Source of the DNA: Chaetoderma sp. LZ-2023a
Lineage: Eukaryota > Mollusca > Caudofoveata > Chaetodermatida > Chaetodermatidae
Direction: 5' to 3'
Length of the DNA: 64,000 nucleotides
NCBI GenBank assembly: GCA_034401795.1
Contig: CM067366.1
Location: 79,369,647-79,433,646 of the forward strand
Below, in pieces: positions 40,101 through 52,477 of this stretch (its first letter is position 1; every line of letters starts with the position of its first letter). The notes under the pieces are model-generated. The model saw only the letters and a list, made by a program, of their open reading frames with translations. It had not been told where the DNA came from and did no database searches. A program made the position numbers and the translations under genes.

Positions 40101-40930
40101 CTTATGGATCTGCTGGATTTTAAACATGACCAACTTATAACCCGCTTGGGCACGAGAGTTTAAACCAAACTCGGGCCACATGGGTGCAGGCTGCGGAATG
40201 TTGATCAAAGAAGTACATGGATCTTCTGAATCCGAGCACGGCTTGACTGGCTTAGGAACAGGCAATAAACGAGGAGAAACCCGAGTCTTAGTACTTTTGT
40301 TCTTTCCAGTTTTTGTGGTACTTCTGAAACAAAGAATGTCAGTAAGTGGTAATTAATTTTTTCATTTAGCAAATAGACGCTTCCTGGGAGCAGCAAACTG
40401 CAATGTTTCACATTCAACGTTAAGTGATGAAACATTGAGGTCTGATCGATCCGAGATTATCTAGTTAATTCTGCTATCAATAGAGGAGTCAATCTTATGG
40501 ACTTGTTTCTGAAGACACTCCATGGGCTGCACGATTCTCTCCAGAATGGCTGAATCAGCTGTGGCCTCAGGTTTGGCCTTTATCTTAGTCAGCTACCTTG
40601 AAGGAGAAGGATTCCCAGAAACAGGAAAATTAGAAAGAGGCGCGAAAGAGATTTGAAAACGGTCAGCCTATCGGGTTGGGACCATGACTCACATATCAAG
40701 CAAGAAGATTCATAGGTATATGATGTACACTCTAAACACACATGACCAGCGTGTTCAGATTTTATGAAATGTTGGCAACTGCCAGACGGACATCTTGTTG
40801 AATGGCTCTTATCTTTGACTTTTTCCTTGTCTTTCTTTGCCGATTTTTCAAATCTGAATCGTAAATAAACAGAGACTGATAGAGCAAAAGCTTTAATGTG
40901 TGACTCAAAGATAGGTAATGCTAACCTCAA
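40101..40930 (-). pseudogene. E4 zinc-finger segment and Gag start
   Basis: At 40682-40792 the minus strand reads CPSGSC, then HAGHVCLEC and CLICESW, the same Cys/His layout as exon 2 of E1-E3 despite little other similarity. Further down, LTKIKAKPEATADSAILERI and VQPMECLQKQVHKIDSSID resemble a Gag N-terminus, with a TAG near 40460. Preservation of the zinc-finger pattern in this distant copy argues that it is a normal part of these elements. Confidence 0.6.
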
Positions 40931-41694
40931 TATAATAATAGAGACCCTACTGATCTCTGATAAATCAGTGATTTATATTATTCTTTTGAGAGAGTATGTT
41001 GACGTGAGATAATGCAGGTCATGTTCAAATACAGCGAGCATGACAATTCGGAAGCTTATACATGCTACCGATAATAATGAAGGAGTAAAGTGGACAAATT
41101 ATAGTCCATAAGATACCCTGGCCACAAGCACCAAAACGGGTAACGCGCCTACCACAAAATCAGAAATGATCATTAAAATCATAACTAAGTCACTAGTACT
41201 GACAAACCACTTATCTTTGAAGGTTTACTATGTTTGTCTGACATCCTTAATGAAATACAGTAACGCTTTACTTAACCTCAACATTAAGGCGTAGAAAATT
41301 TTTATTCACCTTCCACTTCAGAAGTAGGAAAATGAATGAAGTCTTGGTTGCTATCAACAAGGTCATGTGATAGCTATCAACCAATGAGGTTGTCATTGTA
41401 CTTAATGACCTGCTCAGTGGCGCTGAGTATTGGATTAACCCTCTTCTTGCCTCATTCTGAGATATAGCATTCAAGTGCATTACTATGGATCTCATCATTA
41501 GAGGGAGTATGGAGATACATGAAGGGGCCTTCAGTCACTCTGTAACCACAATATCCAGCAAACAATGGCTCTAAAAAATTCATCCTACTACGCTTCCCTT
41601 CAGAGAAGGAAAGAGCAATAGTAATGCAAGGAGGTAGGTTGTAATGTAGTAACAACACAAGTTTATTTTAAGCCAATTTCTTAGCAAAGTGATC

Positions 41695-41853
41695 TGCCAC
41701 ATGTGTCCCACTTACGCAGTTGGGCTTTCGGATGCGCCAGGATTTGACAGTTGCTAACCTACCTAATAAAAAGTTTTAGTTTAAATTCTGTGCATAATTG
41801 TGCCAGTTGGATATAATAGCATTGTATTGGTAAGTATACTCCTTGAAGTGAAA
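41695..41853 (-). repeat. E4 right inverted terminal repeat
   Basis: Matches the reverse complement of 25430-25610 with many changes: gcagttgggctttcggatgc, ttagtttaaattctgtgcat, ggtaagtatactccttgaag. Ends at gaagtgaaac. Confidence 0.75.
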
Positions 41854-42061
41854 CTGTGCACAGGAAAGAATTTACCAGACAGGTTTGCCAGAAAACATTG
41901 TGACAAACATCACATATAAAGTTAAATAAATGTAGATGAATATATAAAATTGAATAGTCACCAAAGTATTGCTGTCATTTTGGCAGCTCAGCTCTTAAAG
42001 ACAAAACACTATATATTATCGCACAGAATACAATATTTATGATGCGTAAACAGGTACATAC

Positions 42062-42130
42062 AGATAGCGAAGATTTGACAGTCCCTCAAAGATCTTTTCA
42101 AGGCTTGTTAGTCTGTTGTAGCTCAGATCA
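42062..42130 (-). CDS. Host receptor gene: LRR exon 3
   Basis: A 69 bp exon between acceptor TATTTCACAG and donor GTATGTACC. It encodes DLSYNRLTSLEKIFEGLSNL and RYL, a textbook leucine-rich repeat (LxLxxNxLxxL form). Phases at both ends match the neighbouring exons at 44124 and 24341. Confidence 0.9.
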
Positions 42131-42702
42131 CTGTGAAATAAGATATAGTTGTGTATATAATCTTTTATTGAAAACCTGTGCATGTGGGAAATGACAGACA
42201 ATTATGATTTAACGCTGACAAAAATCTAATTTTAACCATTCACAAAGATGGCTTTAAAGAGTCAGTCAAATATGTAGAAATTCTCTTGAATAAAAATGTA
42301 CTTTCCTTCTCAGAACTGACTAATAGAAAATCCTGGGATATCACCCATGGTGACATTAGTAGTGCCAATGAGAGTAAACCAAATGTTGATGCCATTAGAT
42401 GTTAAAGGAGACTAAACACGAGGGGTTAAAATTAATCTCATTCTAATATATATATTGTGGATTAATTTTGATGTAATAACTGTTTATTAAAGTGTACGCA
42501 ATATTTATGCGGTCCCATTTAATAATTTCACTACCGCAAATGATGGATATGATGTATACATTAATCATGGTCATGACCGCAAGAACTTGTAGTGTGAAAA
42601 TGTATTTTATTTTCATGCTGGTGTCTACAATCACTTAAAACGACTTAGCCATTTTAGAGAATCGATTTTTCTTGTGAAATATAGAAATATATATAATAAA
42701 AG

Positions 42703-43808
42703 TACCGTATTTCGCTTAATACTAGCCTAGGCTTCTATTAGGACAAGAGGTGTTCAATTTCCAACCAAACATCTCGGAGAAAGTGGGTGGGCTTATATCA
42801 GTTTTCACAAAAAAGTTTTCCAAAATTGATACCATGGAAATTCAACGTATTTTCTCCTGTAAAAATTCCCACCGCCTACGTTTAATGTATACCTCAAAAC
42901 ATCACCGGGGAAGTGAAATTATTTAATTTGAGCGCCTAAATATTGCATATCCTTTAATAAAGCTCGTTCATTACATCAAAATTAATCCACAATAAAATGG
43001 CGTCGCGAAAAAATACAAATCACGTGATTCAGCTCCAATTGAAGAGTTTATTTTAGAGCGAGTACTCGGATATAAATATTCTGGAATCGGGGACTCGGAA
43101 CTCGGGAATATCTATGTATTATCATTGCGCGATAGGAACTGAGTATTATCCTGACCTTAAAAAATGGGTACCCGTTTGATAAACTCCCGTTAGTGTATAA
43201 TATATCACGAGAACATGATGCCTCCCATCTCAAGAACCACTGGCTCGCCAACGTAAGAAGCCGGCTATAATGTCGTTCGTAACAATTCAACTTGGATCAT
43301 TTAATGTTGATCGGCGTTACAATATTGATGCGCATTTTCTCCCTTGCTTGTTATTTTTGGTTCATAAATTTGGTCTTAAAATATATTTATAAGGAAGGTA
43401 TTTAATCATGCCAAGACTGTTTTACGCGCATTTTGACTACAAAAGTGTGGAATAAATTTTCTTATATCTTGAACATACATGGCCTACTACTAGTATTAAT
43501 CTAATAGCCAGTCGAGATTTACAAATCCGAGGCCTGTATTGACTTCTAGAGGGGCCGGGAATGTATCAGGGCAGTGATTGGTCTGAAGTAGACACACCCT
43601 GTGACACGATTGTTATTATTATACACACTATTCTTACAAATTTGCTCTTAAGAAAAATTTTCCTATAGGGTCTGCTGAGTTAGGGGGTGGGCTTCTAATA
43701 CAGAGTTTTGCCGTTTTGAAACTGCTAAGAATTCATTGGAGCTCATATGTCAAAGTTAGGGGGTGGGCTTCTATTAGAGCATAGGCTACTATTAAGCGGA
43801 ATACGGTA
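42703..43808. mobile_element. 1.1 kb non-autonomous element with terminal inverted repeats
   Basis: Left end taccgtatttcgcttaata, right end the complement with one change (tattaagcggaatacggta). No coding frame of note lies inside. A diverged, truncated copy in the opposite direction sits at 24411-24905. Near both ends it has the phrase gggtgggctt. It is a MITE-like DNA transposon; I do not recognise the superfamily. Confidence 0.75.
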
Positions 43809-43910
43809 GTAAAGATTTGGATTTAAACAATTTACAGCCTTATCCTATTAGAATCTGGGATTGCAAATATGCAATTGTTGGTAATTAATTTCCTCCCACC
43901 CCACCCCAAA

Positions 43911-43925
43911 TATATATATATATGT

Positions 43926-43992
<67 letters not shown>
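43911..43992. repeat. (TA)n microsatellite
   Basis: Alternating ta interrupted once by tatgtcacat. Confidence 0.95.
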
Positions 43993-43994
<2 letters not shown>

Positions 43995-44123
43995 CATTGT
44001 CTATTATTAAAGCAACCAAAACCAATAAATAGAGGTTTTATGCATGTAGGTGCACACACATGGATATACATTGAAAGAGAGAGGAACTATGTGATAGAAC
44101 ATTAGATTGATAAATATACATAC

Positions 44124-44195
44124 AATCTACGCAAATTTCCCAGTGGTTCAAAAACAGCAGTTGGAATGTGTGCAAGCTTATTGTCCCTGAGGTTC
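44124..44195 (-). CDS. Host receptor gene: LRR exon 2
   Basis: A 72 bp exon between acceptor TGTTTTGCAG and donor GTATGTATA. It encodes NLRDNKLAHIPTAVFEPLGN and LRRL, a typical extracellular leucine-rich repeat (xLxxNxLxxIPxxxFxxL). Phase 2 at both ends. Confidence 0.92.
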
Positions 44196-44754
44196 CTGCA
44201 AAACACAAATAAAATTCAATTACACCACTGAAATTTAAAATAGACCAACATTAACCATTTGAGCCCTGGGTCTAATATGTGTGGTGGCCATGTCTACGCT
44301 GATTATAAAGAGAACAAATCATAGTAGTAATACCTACAGCAATCATGCGGCTACATTAATCCTTGAATCTGTTTGATTATATTAGTTTGTCACAATGAAC
44401 TGGCCTAGGAGTCTGATCTTGTAACCTTCATAATATGTGAAGGATAGGCATCTATTCCTCAAAGTAGAGGCATTGGATGCTAAAGACCTCAAGCATTTTA
44501 ACTATGGCGGATGGTTACCGACAATATGCCATTGAAAAGAAGCATATCCATAAGACAGCTGTTACATGTATATTATAATATTTATTTTTTAAAGACCATT
44601 ACACCCAAGTCTCAACAGTCTGTCAATGTACAATAAAAACAAGCATATCATATAATATATAACACAAAGCAGTGGCACATACACATTAACTAAAACATTA
44701 TTTAAAAATAAATGTTTTTAGGTTTGATTTAAAATTGGTAAATTTAGTAAGATC

Positions 44755-44980
44755 TCAACTCAAGTGGAAGTGTTCCACAGTTTCTGTGCCGCTACACTCA
44801 TGGCACGGTCACCGTACTGTTTCGAGGTTTTCTTGCCATGGGACTTATGAGGGTGTCAGCTTCACCTCAACGCTACTCCTAGTGCCATATAAAGGCTTTT
44901 GAATTTTCATGATATCAGTGAGGTAGCTAGGCGCTGACTCACCATGGCGTATAACCTTGAAAATTAAGCACAAAATTTTT
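44755..44980 (-). pseudogene. LINE ORF2 C-terminal fragment
   Basis: The minus strand reads QYGDRAMSVAAQKLWNTS, matching the YGDRAFSxAAPxLWNxLP signature near the end of many Jockey/CR1-type ORF2 proteins. LTDIMKIQKPLYG-like sequence lies upstream in the same direction. Stops and a frame change are present. It lies in the intron between LRR exons 1 and 2. Confidence 0.65.
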
Positions 44981-45375
44981 CAGGTTTATATGAACATACA
45001 TGCATACCGATGGGTTTGTGTAATTCACCATGGACATTTTCCAATCAAGATGACCAAAGTTTCTTAGCTTTAATTATCTAATTAAGCACAAATTAATATC
45101 TAGGTTTAGATTACGTTATACTGGTATTGTAAACAATTTCTCATGGAAACTAATTTGGCCAATGGTTTCCAACAATATGTTATAGAGAAGGCAGATACTG
45201 ATGATATAGATGTTACATGTGGATTCTCAGCATTATATAAATATACACGTACGCCCATGAGTTTGTTCAATTCACTGACAAAGTTTTGCTATATGATCCA
45301 GATTTATTATCTTTAACTATCTACTTAAGCACAAACAACTACCTAGGCTTAGTTTATGCCAAATTGATTTTCTAA
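44975..45375 (+). repeat. Diverged direct repeat, about 255 bp apart
   Basis: Words from 44975-45140 (gaacatacatgcataccgatg, aattcaccatgg, taattaagcacaaattaatatctagg) recur at 45235-45375 (aatatacacgtacgcccatg, aattcactgac, acttaagcacaaacaactacctagg). No gene is seen in 45376-46324. Confidence 0.55.
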
Positions 45376-46324
45376 ATAATTTATTGTAGACACTTAGCAG
45401 CAGAATAGACAATGAATAACATTTGCATGTGTTAGTCGGAGTTTACACCATCATGAGAAATTATTGTAATAGTACTATGAAATTGGAATTGCTAGCATTA
45501 CTTTAGGAGGGAGCCGAGTTCTAAATTTTGTAATTATTGGATGGGAATAAAATTCAGTCTTCAACGATAATAACAATCATTCTTATTTACAATCACCACA
45601 GCTAGGAACCTGAAATCAGTTGTTGAGTCATTTACCAACACATAGAGCAAGTAGTGCTATTTAGGAAGTACTAGCCCAAACTAGCAACACCATGATTCCA
45701 ATGTAAATGCATATGGAAAAGACAAATCAGCGACCCAATGTGAAGGAAGTTGTTTCTACCAGGGAATGTGTATTCCTGTTATCTATAATCTTGATCCTTT
45801 TGGCAAAATGTTAAATATTTTAGAGTAGAAGTAGATCCAATACTTCCTAGAATGACATATATCGGTAAGATTTAACAAATATTGAAAGAGTAATTTACAG
45901 TGAAGCAATTAATCAGTGAATCAATAAAATACAACCATACAAGAAAGATGTTTAATATTTTGAAAATAATTTGCCTGGAACTTATCTCTATCACAGCAAC
46001 AACAACTTCCAGTCAAATTACTTGCAAATTATTCAACAAAGTATTTTTTACATCATAAAGAATTTGTTGTTTCTGGTTTGTTGTAAATGTTAAAGGGTTA
46101 AGCGAGTGAGTGACTACAGTTCTGTGTTATTAATGTTCACCCAGGATTATTTTGTTTGATGATAGAGAGGTATGCTAGAGATAGATGCGTTAGCTGGATA
46201 TTCCACCTTTCATTGCTTGACAGAAATATGCCATACTGGCATGGATATAGTTAATGATTGTATCATACCTGTATAGTAAAAATGGTTAATCTATAGATTG
46301 GATGACAAAAACAATAGTACTTAC

Positions 46325-46393
46325 AAGTCAATGAGATATTGAAAACTAGAGAACGACACCATCTCTATCTGCATCTCATTTGAGGCCAGGTTG
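46325..46393 (-). CDS. Host receptor gene: LRR exon 1
   Basis: A 69 bp exon between acceptor TTGTTTCTCAG-like sequence and donor GTAAGTACT. It encodes NLASNEMQIEMVSFSSFQYL and IDL. It joins the cap exon (59754) as AT|C and the next repeat as TT|G, both in phase. Intron length to the cap exon is 13.4 kb because of E5 and E3. Confidence 0.85.
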
Positions 46394-46849
46394 CTGAGAA
46401 ACAAAATATACAAATCTCTGCCGTGATCAGAATAAATGGTATGCTATATTTATAATTATATTTATGCAAAAACAGGAGGCATCTATTACCAACCTGGAAC
46501 ATCAGAATTTCAACACCATCTGAATTCTTGACACTTTGTCCTAAAAGCTATCAAATACAAAACTAAGTACATAAATTAAAACTAGGATTGGCTGACAGAA
46601 AATCCTGGAAAATTAAGAAACTTCAAGATAGCCTTTAAACAAATGGACTAATCCGATTTCTATAAGTACACTAGTTGACTGTATTAGGGTTATTCCAGAC
46701 AAATCTGGTTCAGATTCTCCTACTTGTTAATGAGTAAGGGTCATGTAAAGAAAGTGGATGGATATCAGAAATAACAGATGGATTGATGTCATATCATACA
46801 ATCGCTTGCCACTCTTGATTAGGTCCACTAATAAAAATGCATGTAATAC
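46394..46849. other. Intronic AT-rich DNA
   Basis: No exon, repeat or frame recognised. Confidence 0.4.
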
Positions 46850-46864
46850 AAACAAAATCTAGCA

Positions 46865-47040
46865 TTTCTTTTTTCAGGAGAGAGTAGATACTTACCATTA
46901 CGAAGCCTCTTGATATATGCTAATATATCCATCTGGCTTAATTATACACAGAATATAAACAAAAACTGTTCCTATTAGGCAGGTTATCAACTGTCCAATC
47001 GCGACGCATCCGGATGACCAACTGCGCGTGCACCGAGTGA
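46865..47040 (+). repeat. E5 left inverted terminal repeat
   Basis: cttaccattacgaagcctct, ggcttaattatacacagaat, cgacgcatccggatgaccaa. It aligns with the left repeat of E4 and, inverted, with 59240-59419. Confidence 0.8.
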
Positions 47041-47479
47041 CGCATTACCAAGATAAAAAATCTCTGGCCTAAAACTAACAACAGCGTAATATGACCAGGT
47101 CTCTGTGGGTCGGAGAAGCCGAGTCGCTTCATAATGGTAAATATCAACTCTCTCTGGAAAGAATAAACCAGCTGTTTCCCTGAAAGTGTCTGCAGATGTT
47201 AAAAATAGCAACCAGGGAATAAATAAGTGATCAGCTGTTTTAGCAATTGCGGATGAGAAAACCTCTGCAAAATTCACTCCACGCCCCCCCCCCCCCCTCC
47301 CCCTCTTTGTAATAGATGGGAGCGATAAATGCATAGATGAACTACACACTCTCTGTACTAGTGACACAGCATTATAGAACATCAAATGAATGGGCTTCTC
47401 ATTTGTATATGCTCGATGAAATATCTTATAGTCATGATGACGAGAAGATGTGCAGCATGCTTGTGCGAGTGCTCCTTGA

Positions 47480-48180
47480 TCTCAAGTGTAACACATGTTA
47501 TCAATGGCCACTATGCGCCGAAGGCTGTGAGCCGTGGTCAAATCTACATGCCTACCGATTGCAGATTTGTGGCAAAAAATATGAATACATTCGACAATCC
47601 ACCTGGAAATGATGTCCATGGAAGTCCTACCATGGAGTTCATTTAGGATAACCACAGAGAACTTGGGTCCGTCCACCATTCCCGCATGTGTTGTTTGTAT
47701 TGGAACAATGCACGGACGGGACACCGAACCTGTGAGTTTGTGTCAAATCTCATTATGGCAGGCAAAAAATAGGCTATCCCGGGTTTTTCAGACTGATTTT
47801 TGGCCATAAAATTAAGTCTAGGTAGAACTCTAAGGCCTTCCCAATGTAACCACAAAGCGGTCTGGCTCAGCTGACAAAGCGTGAATTTCACTTCTACACC
47901 TACCAGAGGCGGATGTCCACATTCCTTTTCTCAATCCTGCCAACACCGATTTTACTATTTTCATTTTGAAACTTGGTGTGAGAATGAATTTGTTCAGTGG
48001 TTTTAGATTGAGAATTGGTCTCCACCCACGGGTGCTCTTTGTCAACAGGAATATGGTTGATTTATCTGGGACGACTGAATTGTGGGTTTTGATGAGACAT
48101 TGTATTTCCCCCTCTATTCACAACCGCTTATCTGGACCTCTTGGAACTTGAGCCCAAATAGGACCTGGAGACATCAGCCG
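47480..48180 (-). pseudogene. E5 RT start fused to YR by an internal deletion
   Basis: Reading leftwards: an RT entry region (IWAQVPRGPDKRL, then GWRPILNLKPLNKF, SVLAGLRKGMWTS) passes without a gap into YR sequence (GRCRSEIHALSAEPDRFVVT). Then come WCPVRAL-like RCPVRALFQYKQHM and WIVECIHIFCHKSAIG with TTAHSLRR. In E2 these joined parts are almost 2 kb apart. The RT palm, RNase H and the YR N-terminus are therefore deleted at about 47910. Several stops are also present. Confidence 0.8.
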
Positions 48181-48519
48181 TGGTAGCTGATTGCCTATCA
48201 GAACATGACTTTAAGACAAAATTTACACAATCCCGAAAACAGATGGCACTAAGCGTGACAACTGATATACTAGAAGTGATATACCTGTAGAGTAAGGACC
48301 TCATCCACCACTATTAGAGGGTAAAGGTTTCATATTGCATAAATCCTAGCTCTATCACTCCAAATAATTAAAGAAAATTTCAAATTTTAGGCCAGCAAGC
48401 AAAACACAGTTTCTAACTCGCTTCAGACCTAAACGACCGATCTGAGCCAATCATTTTGAAGGGCTCTCTGCAGACAACATAGCTTTACATTCAGCAAGGA
48501 ACAACACTAAGTGGATAGT

Positions 48520-48632
48520 AAAATGAAAGTCTACAGAAACTTGTTCTTCATAGACACAGTTGTACAATGGAACACGCTAGATGAAGATATTGTCTGTACA
48601 GACAGTCTTAGAACAACTGGAAACATGATTTA
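48520..48632 (+). pseudogene. LINE ORF2 C-terminal tail
   Basis: The plus strand reads NLFFIDTVVQWNTLDEDIVC then TDSLRTTGNMI and a stop, resembling the FFPRTVxxWNxLPxxxVxxxSL end of LINE ORF2. A CT-rich tail follows at 48640-48672. Probably a 5'-truncated copy. Confidence 0.5.
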
Positions 48633-48751
48633 ATTGTGCTCTCTCTCTCTCTTTCTCTATCTATCTCTCTCTCCGGACATCTCTTTTTTCTCTCATTTTT
48701 TGATTTTCATTTCCTTCATGTTTCTGTGTGTGTGTTGGCAAAATAAACATG

Positions 48752-50280
48752 AGGCCCAAGGGGCCTGTGTCGCTCACCTGGAGCATTATGTATTTTTGTC
48801 ACAATTGTTGGTGGGTAGTTTAGTAGTCTTCTAAATGAGTTTGTGGACAGTCCAATATGGCCACGAAACATGCTACATTTTAATTGGTCCACTGCCGCCA
48901 TGTTTCTGACATAGCGTCTTCCCTTGAAAAAAATTTAATGGCACTCAGTGCGTAATTATACCTCCCAAATTTCGACCCAATCCGCTCAGTGGTTCTGGAG
49001 TCATTTTGGCAAAAATTAGGTTATCCAAGATGGCCACCAAACCATTTGGCCAATCTAGTTCCCTTGAAACAAACTTGGTGCAGCTCTTGCCCTAGATGAT
49101 ATTTCATGTGTTTTGAATTGATCCCCCAAGTGGTTTTGGAGATTTTTAAACACATTTTAAAGGGGCCAGTTTTTTTGACGGATCAACTTCTCTTGGACAA
49201 ACCTTAATGGCCCTTAGTCCTTAATCATATATCACAAATTTTGGCCTGATCGCTTCAGTAGTTCTGGGGAAGTTGTTTTTGCGAAAACGCCGTCATCCAA
49301 GATGGCCGCTGAACCATTTCGTCAATCAAGTTCCCTTGAACAAACTTGGGTCAGCTCTTACGACAGATGATATTTCATGAGGTCTGAATAGATCCTTCAA
49401 ACGGTTTTGGAGAAGATTTTTAAAGACATTTCTAAAAATCAGCCGAAATCCAAGATGGCTGCCAGCCAAATTGTCCGATCGGCTTCGTTTGAGCAAAATG
49501 GAATCTCTATGCCCTAAGGATGCGTCCTACCAAATATAATTGAAATCAGTCCAGTAGTTCTCGAAAAGAAGACAATTTGAATTTTCCAATGCTTTAGTAT
49601 GGGAGCTTTTGGCAGGAAGATGATCCAAGATGGCCACTAAACCATTCATCCGACAGTTTCGAAAATTGCAAATTTTAAATCAGAATATCCAAAAACTAAT
49701 ATAAAAACAATTTCAGCCTCAAAGTCCATCAAATAAAAAAATCCAATATGGCCACCAAACACGCTATATTATGATTGACCCACGGCGGCCATGTTTGTTG
49801 ATGGATTAATTTCTCTTGAACAAACTATAATGGCCCTTAGGCTCTAATCATATATGCCAAATTTTGGCCTGATCCCTTCAGCAGTTCTGGAGGTCATTTT
49901 CGCTAAAATTAGGTCAACCAAGATGGCCGTCGAACCATTTGACCAATCTAGTTCCCCTGAACAAACTTGGTTGAGCCCTTAACCTGAATCATATTTCATG
50001 AGGTTTTATTCAATCTATCAAGCGGTTTCGGAGAAGATTTTTAAAGATGTTTCTAAAAATCGGCCAAAATCCAAGATGGCCACCAGCCAAATCGGCCGAT
50101 CAGCTTTCTTTAAACAAACTTGGATCCCTATCCCCTAAGGATGCTTCCTGCCAAATATAATTGAAATTGTCCCAGCGGTTTTGAGAAGTTGTTTTAAAGG
50201 AAAAGTTGACGGACGGATGGACGACGGACGGTCGCAACGACTTAAGCTCACTTGGCCTTTCAGGCCAAGTGAGCTAAAAA
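48752..50280. repeat. 1.5 kb repeat with many CAAGATGGC words, copy 1
   Basis: Starts at gaggcccaaggggcctgtgt and ends with the hairpin ttggcctttcaggccaagtg followed by agctaaaaa. It is built from two related modules, the first beginning near 48858 (caatatggccac), the second near 49743. Phrases recur: gatccaagatggc, gaacaaacttgg, cccttcagcagttctgga. The same family lies at 60610-61730. No protein is encoded. The ends resemble repeats I associate with bivalve genomes. Confidence 0.75.
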
Positions 50281-51504
50281 TACTTCTAACAGGGATAGCG
50301 ATTATTACCATTAACTAAAAAAAAGTGAGAGAACACTGTGGGGATGGTCCCCACATGGAGCAGGGACATAGTGAGAGAGTCCCGACAAATGTGAGAAACA
50401 CTGTGGGGACATACTCTCTAATTGGCAGTTCATGCAGTAGCACCAGTATGTGGATGGGAGATTACACCGCCGCCTAGTCTGCCTAGTTTCCACGGCACAA
50501 CCCTACAGATACAGATTTGGTTGTTATCACAGCTAGGTTGCTTCTCAGTCAGTGGTCGTTAATAATAAGCAACCCACAAACGAACACCCTTGGTCATCTG
50601 TCTTGTTTTGATCGCCTATCGGTCATCTGTCAGTCATCTTGGTTGCTTTTCAGTCAGTGATCAATGGGCGGTAGTAATAAATAAGCAACCAACAAACCTT
50701 GGTCGCTTATGTTGTTTTGGTTGCTTATTGACCGTCTGTCAGTCATCTTGGTCATTTTTTGGTCAGTGATCAATCAATGGTCAGTAGTAACAAATAAACA
50801 ACCCACAAAGCTTTGTCATTTGCGTTGTTTGGTTCGCCTATTGGTGGTATTGCAGTTGCCTTGGTCGTTTCTTGTTTTCTGATTGATGGTCGTCGTCTGC
50901 TTGGTCGTCGTCAGTCACTTGTCCAAGCAACTGATGAAAAGCCGATGAGATAACAAACTTAAGTAAACACCGAGTTTGTGCTACTAAATGAAAGCTATGT
51001 TGGTCACCTTTTAGATGTTGTGATTGTTTTATGTCACTACCAGACCAGACTAAGACTGAGTGTACAGGACAATATAGCATGGTCCAATGTCAATCTGGTC
51101 ACTTTCAGGATATACCATTGGCCTAGATTTAAGCTTAAAATAAAATCCTTATGACGTAATAGTGATGAGTGCACACATACATGCGCATATGGGTCACGGT
51201 AAAATGGAAACCTTTATACAAATGGCCGCAGAATCTAATAACAATCTGTCTACAAAAGTTTCAAAATGATCCAAGTTTGTGGATTTAATGATCAATAATA
51301 AACTCTGAAACAAACACATAATATATCCATGTTGTAATCTGCTTAATTTCTATTGTAATAACAAATCAATTATTGCTACCAGTTTTCGTTTTGAAAACAT
51401 CAGTGGTATGGTCATATCTGTGACAATACTTCCATGCACACAATCATGTTAGCTTTCACCTATACTAGGAAAGAGATAACAATGTCTGAATGATTTAGCC
51501 AGAA
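50281..51504. other. Intronic or E5 sequence with a short tandem repeat
   Basis: Three tandem units of about 105-114 bp lie at 50536-50640, 50641-50749 and 50750-50863 (ggttgctt…cagtcagt, aataagcaacccacaaac, gtcagtcatctt). The phrase cactgtggggaY recurs at 50333 and 50400. No gene is seen. Confidence 0.6.
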
Positions 51505-51549
51505 AATAAGTAAATTTATCAAATTTCTTTTTCACGAGTGAGATGACAT

Positions 51550-51735
51550 ACTTACCTCCCTAACACTCTTGATATACTAGTATATCGGCTCTAAATTCAA
51601 TAATATTCAGAATTATAAAAAGTTAGGTGCCCCTAATGGGCAGGTGGAAGTACACAGTCATGCACATGACAAACACCACCCTCTGCGCATGCGCACACCG
51701 GTACTTCCGTTACTAAATATTGGCTGACCTAGAAG
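51550..51735 (+). repeat. E3 left inverted terminal repeat
   Basis: cttacctccctaacactctt through ttactaaatattggctgac. TGCGCATGCGCA at 51684-51695. Confidence 0.92.
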
Positions 51736-51792
51736 CAACTATTCAATAGCCAAAGGACCAGGCCTCCGTGGGGTGGCGAGGCCGGGATCCTG

Positions 51793-51895
51793 TTAGGGAG
51801 GTAAGTATGTCATCTCACTCGTGAAAAAGAAATTTGATAAATTTACTTATTTCACATCATGAGAACATACTTACCTCCCTAACACTCTTTTGATA
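51793..51895. repeat. E3 internal complementary region
   Basis: The left half (ttagggaggtaagtatgtca onward) is complementary to the outer left end. The right half (atttcacatcatgagaacat) is complementary to the outer right end at 58640-58677. Confidence 0.9.
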
Positions 51896-52477
51896 AAAAC
51901 CAGAATTTGAAAGTAAATTTTGGTGGGAGGGAGGCAAGGTCCTGAAAACCTGCACACCCTCGAAGAGGCTAGGCTCTTTGAATTCTCAAGAGATTTAAAA
52001 CATCTGAAATTGTGACTGAAACCACAACCAGGAATAGAATTTTGCATCGGATAATCGACCGATGAAGAGAGATTGATCAAAAGGCAAATGCGCTCCCCCC
52101 CCCCTCTTTCTGAGGAAGGTTAGGAAAAAACGCTGCTCTAAATGATTAGCACGTTCTCTAATACTTAATGAAAGTATTACTAGACATTGGAAAAAGAAGA
52201 ATTGCTTCTATTTCAAAAACTCTCTGAAAAACCACAATTAAGAGACATCAACCATCACCATATTAAAAAATAAAATGACACCATCACCAAGACAGAAAAT
52301 CAAAAAATGGTCATAACCACTGACCTTTGATGTCTTGGACGCGGCACTCATCTCTTCCCCCACCGGAAGAGGAGAAGTGTACCAGCTAATAGTAGGAATA
52401 CCCTACCAACAAATGTGATATTTGAAAATAGCAGAGGAGGCAAACTATTTACAAACATAAACCTCTGCATAACTATT

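Larger units (their letters stand above)
25400..41853 (-). mobile_element. Old DIRS-type copy E4, interrupted by Gypsy and DIRS copy E2
   Basis: The outer boundaries are diverged inverted repeats: near 25400-25610 (cttaccattacaaagactct, then cccctattaggcaggtt) and the reverse complement near 41695-41853. Between them lie decayed RT/RNase H sequence at the left and Gag sequence with its zinc-finger segment at the right, in the right order for a minus-strand DIRS element. About 11 kb of younger DNA (the Gypsy element and E2) separates the two parts. The subfamily differs from both E1/E3 and E2. Confidence 0.75.
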
